Position numbers and translations under genes: made by a program. Positions 1 through 8,226 of a stretch of DNA of 64,000 nucleotides are shown here, in pieces. Numbering within the stretch: position 1 is the first letter of the stretch; every line of letters starts with the position of its first letter. The notes beneath the pieces are model-generated. The model saw nothing but the letters and a program-made list of their open reading frames with translations. It had not been told where the DNA came from and ran no database searches. Location of the stretch: NCBI RefSeq assembly GCF_009720775.1, contig NZ_WNKW01000005.1, positions 62,001-126,000 of the forward strand, in the 5' to 3' direction. The stretch is from Pseudoduganella danionis (GTDB lineage Bacteria; Pseudomonadota; Gammaproteobacteria; Burkholderiales; Burkholderiaceae_D).

Positions 1-411
1 CAGGCCACCGAGCGAATAGCCCTGATTGGCGTTGGCATTGACGCGCCAGTCGGCGCGTGTCAGGTATTCGTTGATCGACGATTCGACATCGACGATGGAG
101 CTGCGGTCCTGGCGCAACTGGGCGTGCTGTTCGCGGTACACCACGTAGCAGCGCAGCGTGGCGCGGTAGCCGGCGTCGTACAGTGCGCTCTCGACGGCAT
201 CCTGTATGCGTTCGACGCTGAGCGTGGTCCCTTCAGGCAGCGCGCGCAACTGCTGCAGCGCGTAGCCGGCCAGTTGCTGTGCTACCGGCTGGTCGAATTC
301 ACCGCTGGCGCGGCCCGCTTGCAGCAGCGCGGCGGTGATGCGCGAGAGACTGAACGGCTGCGTGCTGCCGTCCCGTTTGATGATATTGGTGTGCCACAGA
401 TCGTTATCCAT
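1..411 (-). CDS. nrdD: anaerobic ribonucleoside-triphosphate reductase, N-terminal part (cut by window edge)
   Basis: This is the first 137 codons of a class III (oxygen-sensitive, glycyl-radical) ribonucleotide reductase, which makes dNTPs under anoxia. The start is ATG in MDNDLWHTNIIKRDGS. Residues about 5-95 form an ATP-cone allosteric domain (KRDGSTQPFSLSRI, then VESALYDAGY), and residues 124-137 read VNANANQGYSLGGL, a sequence typical of NrdD just after the cone. The catalytic and glycyl-radical parts lie outside the window. It is on the same strand as the nirK operon but separated from sco by 103 bp carrying an FNR-like box, so it probably has its own promoter. It fits the anaerobic theme of the region. 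Confidence 0.85.
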   Translation of the reverse strand, partial: MDNDLWHTNIIKRDGSTQPFSLSRITAALLQAGRASGEFDQPVAQQLAGYALQQLRALPEGTTLSVERIQDAVESALYDAGYRATLRCYVVYREQHAQLRQDRSSIVDVESSINEYLTRADWRVNANANQGYSLGGL

Positions 412-504
412 GCTATCCCCTTAAACGCTATATGTAGTAGGTTTAAGTAGATTAGACACTAGATATTGTATGGTCAACCGTCAGGAAAGCTATTTCTGCT
501 TTCC

Positions 505-518
505 ATGATCCAGATTAA
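505..518. promoter_or_regulatory. degenerate FNR/Dnr-type box upstream of nrdD
   Basis: ATGAT-CCAG-ATTAA resembles the FNR consensus TTGAT-N4-ATCAA. The centre lies about 100 bp upstream of the nrdD start and the site overlaps the sco stop codon. The same half-site pattern (one good half, one ATTAT/ATTAA-like half) recurs before nirK, nor/nsrR and nnrS. A small dyad, GGAAAGC-N7-GCTTTCC, at 484-504 beside it may be a weak terminator for sco; it has no T run. Confidence 0.4.
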
Positions 519-1195
519 TTTTTTACCGTTTTCAGTAAGCTATTGATTTGCTTGACGAACTCGGCATCCGGGGTGGTGTCCAGCCGGGTGCTGACCGCCT
601 TGGTCAAACCGCTGCCATCGAGCAGGGCCACGCGGGTAGTGTGGTTGATGACCCCATCGCCGAGCTGGCGAAACTTGATCTGGAGCGCACCGGCCAGCAT
701 GCGGGTCTGGCTTTCATCCTTGGCCACGGCCAGACGGAAGCGTTGCGGATCGAGCTGCTTGTTCTTGACTAGCTGGGCTAGACCGGCCGGGCTGTCATTG
801 AACGGATCGAGGCTGACCATCAGCACGCGCAGCTTGCTGGCGTTGGCGCCCAGCGCTTCCACCGTGCGCTTGAGCGTTTCGATGATGATCGGGCAGGCCG
901 CATTGCAATCGCCATAGAACATGGTCACCAGCACGGGCGTGCCGGCCATGTCGCGCAGGCTGAAGCGCTGGTTGTTCGCATCGGTCAGGCTGATGTCGAG
1001 CTGATACAGCGAGTTGCCGGGCAGGGCGTTGTTAGCGGTGCTGGCCGTTGCCGATGCGGGCGCGCTGGCGGCCGTGCTACGGCCCGTATCGGCGCCGGCA
1101 TAGGCGGCGTGGCAGGCGGCTGTACTGAGCAGCAGCGCAGCCAGGCCGCGCCCGAGCTGGCGTACAGCAGCGCGTGAGGCGGAGGGTTTCATCAT
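515..1195 (-). CDS. SCO1/SenC-family copper chaperone
   Basis: A 226-residue thioredoxin-fold protein of the SCO family, which deliver copper to cuproenzymes in the periplasm. The copper-binding CxxxC is at Cys97 and Cys101 (GDCNAACP), and the conserved His is at residue 185 (VINHTTRV). An N-terminal hydrophobic segment (about 15-33) followed by an Ala/Ser/Thr-rich linker suggests export or membrane anchoring. I chose the ATG 8 bp after the nirV stop, preceded by AAGGA; a long in-frame extension upstream would overlap nirV. As last gene of nirK-nirV-sco it probably supplies copper to NirK. That role is inferred from position; other Sco proteins serve cytochrome oxidase or NosZ. Confidence 0.85.
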   Translation of the reverse strand: MMKPSASRAAVRQLGRGLAALLLSTAACHAAYAGADTGRSTAASAPASATASTANNALPGNSLYQLDISLTDANNQRFSLRDMAGTPVLVTMFYGDCNAACPIIIETLKRTVEALGANASKLRVLMVSLDPFNDSPAGLAQLVKNKQLDPQRFRLAVAKDESQTRMLAGALQIKFRQLGDGVINHTTRVALLDGSGLTKAVSTRLDTTPDAEFVKQINSLLKTVKN

Positions 1196-1203
1196 GAGGT
1201 TCC

Positions 1204-2013
1204 TTATTTGGCGGGGGCGACGTCGCGCGCGCAGCGGAAGCCCAGATTGCCGCCATCCTGATTGGCTTCCATGGCCGACAGCAGGGCCAGGCGCATCAGT
1301 ATGGCGTAGTTGCGCCGGTCGGCCAGCGTGGCGGCAGCGCCGCCGCAGTAGTCGAGCAGCTTCTGTTCCCCTTTGGCGCGGCTGTCGGCATTGACGAACA
1401 GGCCGCTGTAATCTTCCACCCATTCCCACACGAGGCCGTGCAGGTCGTGGATGCCGTAGTAATTGGCCGGTGATCCTGCCACGCTGCGCGGCGTGCTCTT
1501 GCCTGCGTCGGCGTACCAGTGCAGGATGTTGGCCAGCCACGCTTCGTCGTCGCGCGCGTCGGCGCGCGTCGCATCGGCAGCGGCACTGAATTCCCATTCG
1601 TACCAGCGTGGCAGACGGGCGTTTTCACTTTCGCAGTAAGCCTGGGCGGCAAACCAGCTAACGTGGATGACGGGCGCATCGGCCGCCATGGGGGAGTAAT
1701 CGGTGGGGCTGGTCCAGCCGGATAGATAGGCTGGTGCAACGAAAAGGGCGGGAGCCTGGCCACGCTGCCATTCAGGGTGCTGGCGCACAAAGGCTGCAAA
1801 GTCGGCATTGGTAACGAGGCGGCTGCGCAACTGGAATGGCGCAACCTTGGCATCGGCGGCAACGCCATCAGCCGGAAGTACCGTACGCAGGCTACCTCCT
1901 TGTATGGTGCGGTAGTCTGGTACGGCGGTATCGCTAGCATGAACGCTGACCGCCGTAGCGGTCAGCAGTGCCAGCGCCGCCAGCCGCAAGGACTGGAGGG
2001 CGGGCGCTTTCAT
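1204..2013 (-). CDS. nirV: formylglycine-generating-enzyme-like protein NirV
   Basis: A 269-residue protein of the SUMF1/FGE-sulfatase family. It has a signal peptide (first about 26 residues, ending VHASD), then family motifs: PVIHVSWFAAQAYCESENARLPRWYEWEF in the middle and GIHDLHGLVWEWVEDY and GNLGFRCARD near the end. Proteins of this type encoded next to copper nitrite reductase genes are called NirV; their biochemical role is unsettled. The gene starts 2 bp after the nirK stop, so it is probably translated together with nirK. The precise function is unknown; the family assignment is firm. Confidence 0.85.
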   Translation of the reverse strand: MKAPALQSLRLAALALLTATAVSVHASDTAVPDYRTIQGGSLRTVLPADGVAADAKVAPFQLRSRLVTNADFAAFVRQHPEWQRGQAPALFVAPAYLSGWTSPTDYSPMAADAPVIHVSWFAAQAYCESENARLPRWYEWEFSAAADATRADARDDEAWLANILHWYADAGKSTPRSVAGSPANYYGIHDLHGLVWEWVEDYSGLFVNADSRAKGEQKLLDYCGGAAATLADRRNYAILMRLALLSAMEANQDGGNLGFRCARDVAPAK

Positions 2014-2015
2014 GA

Positions 2016-3446
2016 TTAGCGTTTTTTGCGCATATCGCGCACTTGCTCAGGCGTCAGCACAGGCTGGCCTTCGTTCAGTTCTACGCTGATGTAGTTGATG
2101 ACGGCCGAGATATCCTCGTCGTTGAGGTCCTGGGCTGGCATCACACCATTGTATTTCTGACCGTTCACAACCATGGTGCCACTGCGACCGTTCAGCACGA
2201 TGTGGGCCATTTCGTATGGACGCTGCTGGAAGAAGTCCGAATGGGCCAGCGGTGGGAACACACCGGCTACGCCTTTGGCATCAGCCTGGTGGCAGACGGC
2301 GCAGTTGGCATCGAACACAGCTTTACCACGCGCATGGACCGTTGGGGCAGCAGCGACGGCTGGTTTGGTATCTTTGGCCGCTGGTTTGGCTGCTGGTGCA
2401 ACTTTGGCGATGGTCGCGGCCGTCAGTGGTTTCTTGATGCCTTTGCTGTAGATCTCAGGCTTGTCCGGACCGTTGACCGACAGCAGGCCGATGGCGCCTT
2501 TGTTGAACGCACGGGTCAGCGAGTGGTCAACCAGCGTCAGGTTGCCCGGTACGCGTGGGGTGAATTCGACGATGGCCGAACCGCCAGCAGGCACCATGGT
2601 GGTCTGCACGTTTTCCTGATACTTGGTGCCGCCTTCGAAGTAGACCTTGTCGAAGATGGTGCCGATGATGTGGAAGCTCGAGGTGATGTTAGGACCACCC
2701 ACGCCGAAGAACATACGGACTTTTTCGTTGGCCTTGGCGGTCAGCGAGTTGGCACCCGTCAGTGCGCCGTCGGCACCGTTGAACAGCACATAGGTAGGCT
2801 TCTCGTCGATGGCTTTCTGCATGTCGAAGTTCTGCAGGCCAGGGGCGCGGTAGTTGCCCTCGGTGTAGAAATCACCCTGCATCACGTAGTATTCTTTGTC
2901 GACCTTCTCCATGCCTTCTTTCGGCTCGACCATGATCAGGCCGTACATACCGTTGGCCACGTGCATGCCCACCGGCGCGGTGGCGCAGTGGTACACATAC
3001 AGGCCCGATTGCAGGGCTTTGAAAGTGAAGGTGGCTTCGTTGCCGGGAGCGATCAGGGTCTGGGCTGCGCCACCGCCTGGGCCCGTTACGGCGTGCAGGT
3101 CGATATTGTGCGGCAGCTTGTTGTCTGGCAGGTTGAGCAGGTGCAGTTCGACGGTGTCGCCTTCACGTACGCGGATGAATTTGCCTGGTACGGTGCCGCC
3201 GAAAGTCCAGAAGGTGTAGCGGGTGCCCGGGGCGATTTCGCGTTCGACTTCTTCTACCGTCAGGTTGACCACCACGTGGGCAGCGGTCTTACGGGTGATC
3301 GGTGGCGGCAGTTGTGGTGGAGCTACCAGCTCTTGGGTAATGACTGGCAGTTCAGGTTCGGCAGCCACGGCTGCGGTCGCACCCATCATTGCCAGCAGAG
3401 CCGAAGTGGCCAGAGTTGCTGCGCTCAGTTTGAATTTGTTTTTCAT
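2016..3446 (-). CDS. nirK: copper nitrite reductase with C-terminal cytochrome c domain
   Basis: A 476-residue periplasmic enzyme reducing nitrite to NO. It has a signal peptide (about 1-29), two cupredoxin domains (about 50-335), an Ala/Lys/Pro linker (about 340-370) and a cytochrome c domain (about 371-460). Type 1 copper ligands are His113, Cys154, His162 and Met167; type 2 ligands are His118, His153 and His308; catalytic Asp116 and His259 are present. The heme motif CAVCH spans 382-386 and Met436 is a likely sixth ligand. This is the three-domain, heme-tethered form. I took the ATG giving a normal signal peptide, preceded by AAGGGGA; the longer reading adds 19 unlikely residues. Confidence 0.97.
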   Translation of the reverse strand: MKNKFKLSAATLATSALLAMMGATAAVAAEPELPVITQELVAPPQLPPPITRKTAAHVVVNLTVEEVEREIAPGTRYTFWTFGGTVPGKFIRVREGDTVELHLLNLPDNKLPHNIDLHAVTGPGGGAAQTLIAPGNEATFTFKALQSGLYVYHCATAPVGMHVANGMYGLIMVEPKEGMEKVDKEYYVMQGDFYTEGNYRAPGLQNFDMQKAIDEKPTYVLFNGADGALTGANSLTAKANEKVRMFFGVGGPNITSSFHIIGTIFDKVYFEGGTKYQENVQTTMVPAGGSAIVEFTPRVPGNLTLVDHSLTRAFNKGAIGLLSVNGPDKPEIYSKGIKKPLTAATIAKVAPAAKPAAKDTKPAVAAAPTVHARGKAVFDANCAVCHQADAKGVAGVFPPLAHSDFFQQRPYEMAHIVLNGRSGTMVVNGQKYNGVMPAQDLNDEDISAVINYISVELNEGQPVLTPEQVRDMRKKR

Positions 3447-3529
3447 CTTATTTCCCCTTGTACGTTGACTTGCCGCAGCCGTGTATCGGATGCATGAACA
3501 CATGCTAAGTCTGCAAGCCTAAGTTTTCC

Positions 3530-3543
3530 ATGATATGGATTAT
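3530..3543. promoter_or_regulatory. degenerate FNR/Dnr-type box upstream of nirK
   Basis: On the plus strand ATGAT-ATGG-ATTAT, read toward nirK as ATAAT-CCAT-ATCAT, a degenerate TTGAT-N4-ATCAA. Its centre is about 90 bp upstream of the nirK start. It lies between nirK and the DUF2249 gene end, where nothing else is encoded. The related sites at 505, 6307 and 25274 share the layout, which supports a common Crp/FNR-family regulator. Confidence 0.5.
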
Positions 3544-3566
3544 GAAAAATTGGCGGAGTGAAAGTT

Positions 3567-3833
3567 TCAGGCTGCGCTGAGGAGGAAGTCGATGACCACC
3601 TGCCCAGGTTCGCGTGCCACATAAGCGACTTTAACGCGACCCTGATAGCGCTGTTCGATCTGCGCTAGCAAAGGCAATGGGTCGTGGTCGTTACAGAATC
3701 GCATAATTTCGCCGGGAAATAAAGCGTCAAGTGCGCCGAAGATGGCAGCGTGGCGAAAACGCTTGGCAACGCCGCGTGCATCGAATGGATAGATACCGTC
3801 CGGCCCTTTGGGCATAGAGCAATCGTGTGACAT
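3567..3833 (-). CDS. DUF2249 domain protein
   Basis: An 88-residue protein whose body (FRHAAIFGALDALFPGEIMRFCNDHDPLPLLAQIEQRY) matches the DUF2249 pattern of a helix followed by NDHDPxPL. These small proteins often sit in nitrate/NO-respiration and hemerythrin neighbourhoods; their activity is not established. The chosen ATG (MSHDCSMPKG) removes an upstream extension that would run into the nor terminator. It is downstream of the NO reductase gene on the same strand, but a strong hairpin lies between, so it may have its own promoter. Confidence 0.75.
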   Translation of the reverse strand: MSHDCSMPKGPDGIYPFDARGVAKRFRHAAIFGALDALFPGEIMRFCNDHDPLPLLAQIEQRYQGRVKVAYVAREPGQVVIDFLLSAA

Positions 3834-3865
3834 TGTGTGATCTTTCTGGATACTGGATTGAAAGC

Positions 3866-3895
3866 TGCTGCATGATGCGGGCGCATCATGCAGCA
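3866..3895 (-). terminator. hairpin downstream of the NO reductase gene
   Basis: A 14-bp perfect inverted repeat, TGCTGCATGATGCG and its complement, separated by GG. It begins 15 bp after the nor stop codon on the minus strand and is followed there by GCTTTCAATCC, which is only weakly T-rich. It most likely ends the nor transcript or stabilises its 3' end. Confidence 0.65.
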
Positions 3896-3909
3896 ACAGG
3901 GAGGGGGGG

Positions 3910-6183
3910 TTAAGCGCGGTTGGTTTGCTTGTCGCTACTTGCGATGGTTTCGCGTTTCGCGACCAGCAGACGCCAGGCGAACAGCGCCAGGAACAAGGTG
4001 CCCAGTGCGAATACTACGTCGCCCGGTACACGCAGCCACACCAGCGTTTCCATCAGTTTCGAGTGGATGATCTCAGGCGAGCGGGCGAACCACATGCCGG
4101 TGCTGATGCTAGCCCAGGCTTGGTAGATACCGGCTGGAACCAGCGAGATGAATACCATCATGGCCAGACCGATATTCAGGCACCAGAACATAGGACGCAG
4201 CAGCGCATCGGACCAGGCCAGACGGCTAGCCAGACCACGCAGGCAGAACAGCAGCAGACCGATACCGAGCATGCCATATACACCGAACAGCGCGGCGTGG
4301 CCGTGGGCTGCCGTCATGTTCAGACCTTGCATGTAGTACAGCGCGATCGGGGTGTTGATCGAGAAGCCCAGCAGGCCAGCGCCCACGGTATTCCAGAAGC
4401 CCACAGCGATGAAGCACAGGATGGACCATTTGTAAGTCTGTACCCATGGTGCAGCTTTCGAGCGCTGGTAGTTGCGCCATGCTTCGATACCGATCATCGA
4501 CAGCGGTACCACTTCCAGAGCCGAGAACATGGCGCCGATAGCGATCACGAAAGTCGGCGTACCGGTGAAGTACAGGTGGTGCAGGGTGCCCAGGATGCCG
4601 CCGAACAGGAACACTATGGTTTCCAGCACGATGGCGCTGTTGGCAGTCGCAGCACGGATCAGGCCCAGACGGGTGAACAGCAGAGCGATCACAGCGGTAG
4701 CGAACACTTCGAAGAAGCCTTCCACCCACAGGTGGACCAGCCACCAGCGCCAGTATTCGATCATCGAGTAGTGGCTATGCTGGCCCCAGGTGAGCGAGGT
4801 AGCGTAGAAACCGCCGATGCACATGGCCGACAGGAACACCATGACGATCAGGCCACGGCTATCCGATGGTTTTTTCAGCGCTGGCCACAGGGCACGGCCC
4901 AGCAGGGTGACCCAGATCAGCAGGCCGACGAACAGCAGGATTTGCCAGATACGGCCCATGCTGGTGAATTCCAGACCCTGGTTACCGAGCCAGAACGAGA
5001 AGTCCGTGCCTTTGTGTTGCAGCGAACCGAGCCAGCCAGTGGCGGTCGAACCGACCACGATGAACAGCAGTGCGTAGAACAGCAGATTCACGCCGAGTTT
5101 CTGGAAGCGTGGTTCATGGCCGGAAATGGCCGGTGCGATGTACAGGCCGGTAGCCAGCCAGGCAGTGGCGATCCACAGCACGGCGAACTGGGTGTGGATG
5201 GTACGGCTAACTACGAATGGCAGGATGTCGGCCAGTGGGAAGCCGAAGAAGCTGCGGCCTTCGACCGCATAGTGGGCCGTAATCACGCCCATACCAACTT
5301 GCGCGAGGATCAGACCGATCACGACAAAGAAGTATTTTTTGGTCGCCAGCATGGAAGGCGTGGCTTTCAGGTTCAGCAGCGGATCAGCCTTAGGTGGGGC
5401 TGGATCTTCTTCCTCTTTGGCTGCGCTGTGGAACATCACCATGGCGGCGATGGCGCCTATCATCAGGATCACACTGGCGATAGACCAGATGCCGGCACCG
5501 GTACTAGGACGGTTGTCGATCAGCGGCTCGTGTGGCCAGTTGCTGGTGTAGCTCAGGTCTTGCTGGCCAGGGCGGTCGGTGGCAGCAGCCCAGGCCGACC
5601 AGAACACGAAAGCCGGCAGGGCTTTCAGATCATCTGGATTGGTGATCGAGTTAGGGTTCATGGCGTACTGGGTACGCAGTGCGTCGAGGCTGGCCTCGTC
5701 GCCGAACAGGCCGGTGTAATGCTTGGCCACAGTACGGATAGCGGCAGCGCGGTCAGCCGATACCACGATCACGCCACGCGTCTTATCGTAGGTATTGCGG
5801 CGCATTTCTTCCTTCAGCTTGGCATTCAGATAGGCCTGATTGGATTTGCTCAGGTCTTCGAAATGCGCGGTGAAGTCGCGCTGGGCCCACAGTTCGCGCA
5901 GCGCTACGGCTTCGCGGTGCAGCCAGTCTGCCGACCAGTCCGGTGCTACATAGCTACCGTGGCCCCAGACGGTGCCCAGTTGCTGGCCGCCGGCGGACAA
6001 CCATGCCTGCTGGCCTCGGTCAACTTCGCCTTCGCCGAAGAGCTGGCTGCCATCGGCACTAATAATTTGTTTTGGTATGGGTGGGGCGGCTAGATAGATT
6101 TCTGCTCCCACCCAGCCGAGGACGGCGAAGGAAAGAGCACAGATCAAGCCGAGCCAGGTCCAGAGTTTGCGCGTAGCGTGCAT
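3910..6183 (-). CDS. norB: quinol-dependent nitric oxide reductase (qNOR/NorZ type)
   Basis: A 757-residue single-subunit membrane enzyme that reduces two NO to N2O with electrons from quinol. The N-terminal part (about 40-230, from GSQLFGEGEVDRGQQAW) is the periplasmic, heme-less cytochrome c-like extension that distinguishes qNOR from cytochrome-linked cNOR. The rest is a polytopic heme-copper oxidase fold with His-rich helices such as HTQFAVLWI, YWRWWLVHLWVEGFFE and HGHAALFGVYG. AAGGA precedes the ATG. There is no separate norC, as expected for this type. The gene is divergent from the NO sensor nsrR, so NO-dependent control is likely, and nirK lies downstream. Confidence 0.95.
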   Translation of the reverse strand: MHATRKLWTWLGLICALSFAVLGWVGAEIYLAAPPIPKQIISADGSQLFGEGEVDRGQQAWLSAGGQQLGTVWGHGSYVAPDWSADWLHREAVALRELWAQRDFTAHFEDLSKSNQAYLNAKLKEEMRRNTYDKTRGVIVVSADRAAAIRTVAKHYTGLFGDEASLDALRTQYAMNPNSITNPDDLKALPAFVFWSAWAAATDRPGQQDLSYTSNWPHEPLIDNRPSTGAGIWSIASVILMIGAIAAMVMFHSAAKEEEDPAPPKADPLLNLKATPSMLATKKYFFVVIGLILAQVGMGVITAHYAVEGRSFFGFPLADILPFVVSRTIHTQFAVLWIATAWLATGLYIAPAISGHEPRFQKLGVNLLFYALLFIVVGSTATGWLGSLQHKGTDFSFWLGNQGLEFTSMGRIWQILLFVGLLIWVTLLGRALWPALKKPSDSRGLIVMVFLSAMCIGGFYATSLTWGQHSHYSMIEYWRWWLVHLWVEGFFEVFATAVIALLFTRLGLIRAATANSAIVLETIVFLFGGILGTLHHLYFTGTPTFVIAIGAMFSALEVVPLSMIGIEAWRNYQRSKAAPWVQTYKWSILCFIAVGFWNTVGAGLLGFSINTPIALYYMQGLNMTAAHGHAALFGVYGMLGIGLLLFCLRGLASRLAWSDALLRPMFWCLNIGLAMMVFISLVPAGIYQAWASISTGMWFARSPEIIHSKLMETLVWLRVPGDVVFALGTLFLALFAWRLLVAKRETIASSDKQTNRA

Positions 6184-6282
6184 GACATGGTTCCTTAGTT
6201 CGTGAGTTATGTATCAGCTTGAAAACCCTCGCTCCGGTCTTATCCAGAACGATGGGGCCGATTTTAGGCCGCTGTTTTAAAC

Positions 6283-6320
6283 ATGTATATTCGATCCTTG
6301 TTTTTCTTGATCCAAGTTAT
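6283..6320. promoter_or_regulatory. nor/nsrR divergent control region with FNR/Dnr-type box
   Basis: The 198-bp space between nor and nsrR contains TTGAT-CCAA-GTTAT at 6307-6320, a degenerate FNR/Dnr box, centred about 130 bp before the nor start and 68 bp before nsrR. At 6282-6290 the sequence CATGTATAT resembles one half of the NsrR motif (RATGYATYT); no clear second half was found. The FNR-type reading is moderately supported and the NsrR half-site only weakly. Confidence 0.45.
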
Positions 6321-6381
6321 GAACAAATGCACAAGAGGGCGGGAATAATGGCTGCCTCGCGACACTTTGTGCTGAGGCATC

Positions 6382-6846
6382 ATGAAATTAACGGTATTTA
6401 CGGAGTACACGCTACGCACTTTGCTCGATCTGGCCAGCCAGCAGGGCAGGCTGGTGACAGTGGCCGACATAGCGCAGCGCCATGACATGGCGAAACACCA
6501 TCTGAACAAGGTGGTACATCAATTAGGCCTGAGCGGCGTGGTGCGCACGGTGCGTGGACGCAATGGCGGCATCGTGCTGGCGCTACGTCCGGGCGAAATA
6601 AATCTGGGCAAGGTGGTGCGCGCGAGCGAACCGCATTTCCATATGACGGCCTGCTTCGATGGCGGCCAGACGGATTGCCCGTATGCGCTGGCCTGCGGCC
6701 TGCAGGGCGTGCTGGCACGCGCCAGCCATGCGTTTCTGGCCGTGCTCGACGAAGTCACGCTGGCCGACCTGCTGCCGCAGCTGCCGGCCTCGGGCTTGCC
6801 GCGCAACCGCTTCGACCAGATCATCCAACTAGTCACTTCGGACTAG
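6382..6846 (+). CDS. nsrR: NO-sensing Rrf2-family repressor NsrR
   Basis: A 154-residue Rrf2-family winged-helix regulator. The N-terminal half carries the DNA-binding region (TVADIAQRHDMAKHHLNKVVHQLGLSGVVRTVRGRNGGI). Three cysteines at 91, 99 and 105 (ACFDGGQTDCPYALAC) are placed like the iron-sulfur ligands of NsrR. The protein normally represses NO-detoxification and denitrification genes until NO destroys its cluster. It is divergent from the NO reductase gene, its expected target. TGAGG precedes the ATG. The last codons overlap a CTAG dyad that lies upstream of narK1. Confidence 0.93.
   Translation: MKLTVFTEYTLRTLLDLASQQGRLVTVADIAQRHDMAKHHLNKVVHQLGLSGVVRTVRGRNGGIVLALRPGEINLGKVVRASEPHFHMTACFDGGQTDCPYALACGLQGVLARASHAFLAVLDEVTLADLLPQLPASGLPRNRFDQIIQLVTSD
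6829..6846. promoter_or_regulatory. CTAG-N10-CTAG dyad upstream of narK1
   Basis: CTAGTCACTTCGGACTAG, a 6-6-6 inverted repeat covering the nsrR stop codon, about 103 bp before the narK1 start. It matches 15 of 18 positions of the element before narG at 13303. The inner 16 bp fit the 7-2-7 spacing of NarL sites, with heptamers TAGTCAC and TAGTCCG compared with TACYYMT. Further CTAGs follow at 6851 and 6873. It could instead be a short terminator hairpin for nsrR; no T run follows. Confidence 0.45.
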
Positions 6847-6948
6847 ATAGCTAGCCTGATTGCCGGGGTCGCCTAGCCTTCCGGCCAATTGGCGAGGTCT
6901 GGCGCGGCGCGTACCCTGAGCGCATTCTAAACTCGTTAGGAGTGTAAC

Positions 6949-8196
6949 GTGGCAAGCAATAACAAAGCGGTAGGGGTACTCGCCGCCAGCACCTTCTCAT
7001 TCACGATCTGTTTCGCGATCTGGATGATGTTCGCCGTGCTGGGCATCCCCATCAAAAAAATGCTCGGCCTGAATGAAACGCAGTTTGGTCTGCTCGCTGC
7101 CATGCCCGTACTTAGCGGCTCGCTGGTGCGCGTGCCGCTCGGTATCTGGTGCGATAAATATGGTGGCCGCATCGTGTTTTTCCTGCTGATGCTGGCCACG
7201 GTGCCGGCCATCTTCCTGATCAGCTACGCCACCGAATTCTGGCAGTTCCTCGTGCTGGGCCTGTTCATCGGTCTGGCCGGCGGCTCGTTCTCGGTCGGTA
7301 CGCCATATGTTGCACGCTGGTTCCCCAGCGAGCGCCGTGGTCTGGCCATGGGCATCTTCGGTGCCGGTAACTCCGGTTCGGCACTGACCAAGTTCGTCGC
7401 ACCCGCCATCATCGCTGCCTGGGGCTGGCAGGCACTGCCGAAGGTGTATGCGATCGCCATGCTGATCACCTGCGCGATTTTCTGGGTCTTCACGGCGACC
7501 GATCCTAGCCACAAGACCAATTCCGCGATTTCTTTCGGCGCGCAGATGAAAGTGCTGGGCGACCGCCGCGTATGGCGCTATTGCCAGTACTACTCGGTGG
7601 TGTTTGGTGGTTATGTGGGCCTGGCCCTGTGGATGACCAAATACTATGTGGGCGAATACGGCTTCGACCTGAAACTGGCTGCCTTGCTGGCTGCCTGCTT
7701 CTCGCTGCCTGGTGGCGTGCTGCGCGCAGTCGGCGGCTGGATCTCCGACCGCTACGGCGCCTACAAAGTGACCTGGTGGGTGATGTGGGTTTGCTGGGTA
7801 TGCTTCTTCCTGCTGTCCTACCCACAGACTTCAATGATCATCACCACCACCCGTGGCGATCTGAAACTCGATCTGGCCCTGTCGCCTACCGTGTTCACGG
7901 TGCTGCTGTTCATCGTCGGTACTGCCATGGCGGTCGGCAAAGCGTCCGTCTTCAAATTCATTGCCGACGACTTCAGCGACAACATCGGCGCCGTCTCGGG
8001 CGTGGTGGGTCTGGCTGGCGGTCTGGGCGGCTTCATTCTGCCGATTCTGTTCGGCGCGCTGCTGGACATGACGGGCGTGCGTTCCAGCGCCTTCATGCTG
8101 CTGTACGGCACCGTCTGCGTTTCGCTGGTGTGGATGCATTACTCGTTCCGTCCCGAAGCGGCTGCGGCCGCTGTCAAAGCCCAGGCCAAGGCCTGA
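6949..8196 (+). CDS. narK1: nitrate transporter of the NarK1 type (MFS)
   Basis: A 415-residue, 12-helix major facilitator protein of the nitrate/nitrite porter family. Family signatures include GLFIGLAGGSFSVGTPYVARWFP with GNSGSALTKFVAP in the first half and GKASVFKFIADDFSDNIGAVSGVVGLAGGLGGFILP in the second. NarK1-type proteins are proposed nitrate/proton symporters. The start codon is GTG, with AGGAG six bases upstream. It is the first gene of narK1-narK2-hemN. A CTAG dyad, not an FNR box, is the only clear regulatory motif upstream. Confidence 0.92.
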   Translation: MASNNKAVGVLAASTFSFTICFAIWMMFAVLGIPIKKMLGLNETQFGLLAAMPVLSGSLVRVPLGIWCDKYGGRIVFFLLMLATVPAIFLISYATEFWQFLVLGLFIGLAGGSFSVGTPYVARWFPSERRGLAMGIFGAGNSGSALTKFVAPAIIAAWGWQALPKVYAIAMLITCAIFWVFTATDPSHKTNSAISFGAQMKVLGDRRVWRYCQYYSVVFGGYVGLALWMTKYYVGEYGFDLKLAALLAACFSLPGGVLRAVGGWISDRYGAYKVTWWVMWVCWVCFFLLSYPQTSMIITTTRGDLKLDLALSPTVFTVLLFIVGTAMAVGKASVFKFIADDFSDNIGAVSGVVGLAGGLGGFILPILFGALLDMTGVRSSAFMLLYGTVCVSLVWMHYSFRPEAAAAAVKAQAKA

Positions 8197-8226
8197 GGCC
8201 GACATTTGTATTTTTAGGAGAATTTC

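Noticed and set aside
515..1597. Long version of the Sco gene with a 134-residue N-terminal extension
   Set aside because: The extension is Arg-rich, overlaps nirV in another frame, and the internal ATG has a ribosome site and signal-like N-terminus.
3925..6093. A 722-codon open frame antisense to the NO reductase gene
   Set aside because: Gln/Asp/His-rich with no recognisable domain; the sense strand encodes a well-conserved membrane enzyme.
6847..6948. FNR box before narK1
   Set aside because: No TTGAT-N4-ATCAA-like sequence with at least one good half was found; only CTAG elements are present.
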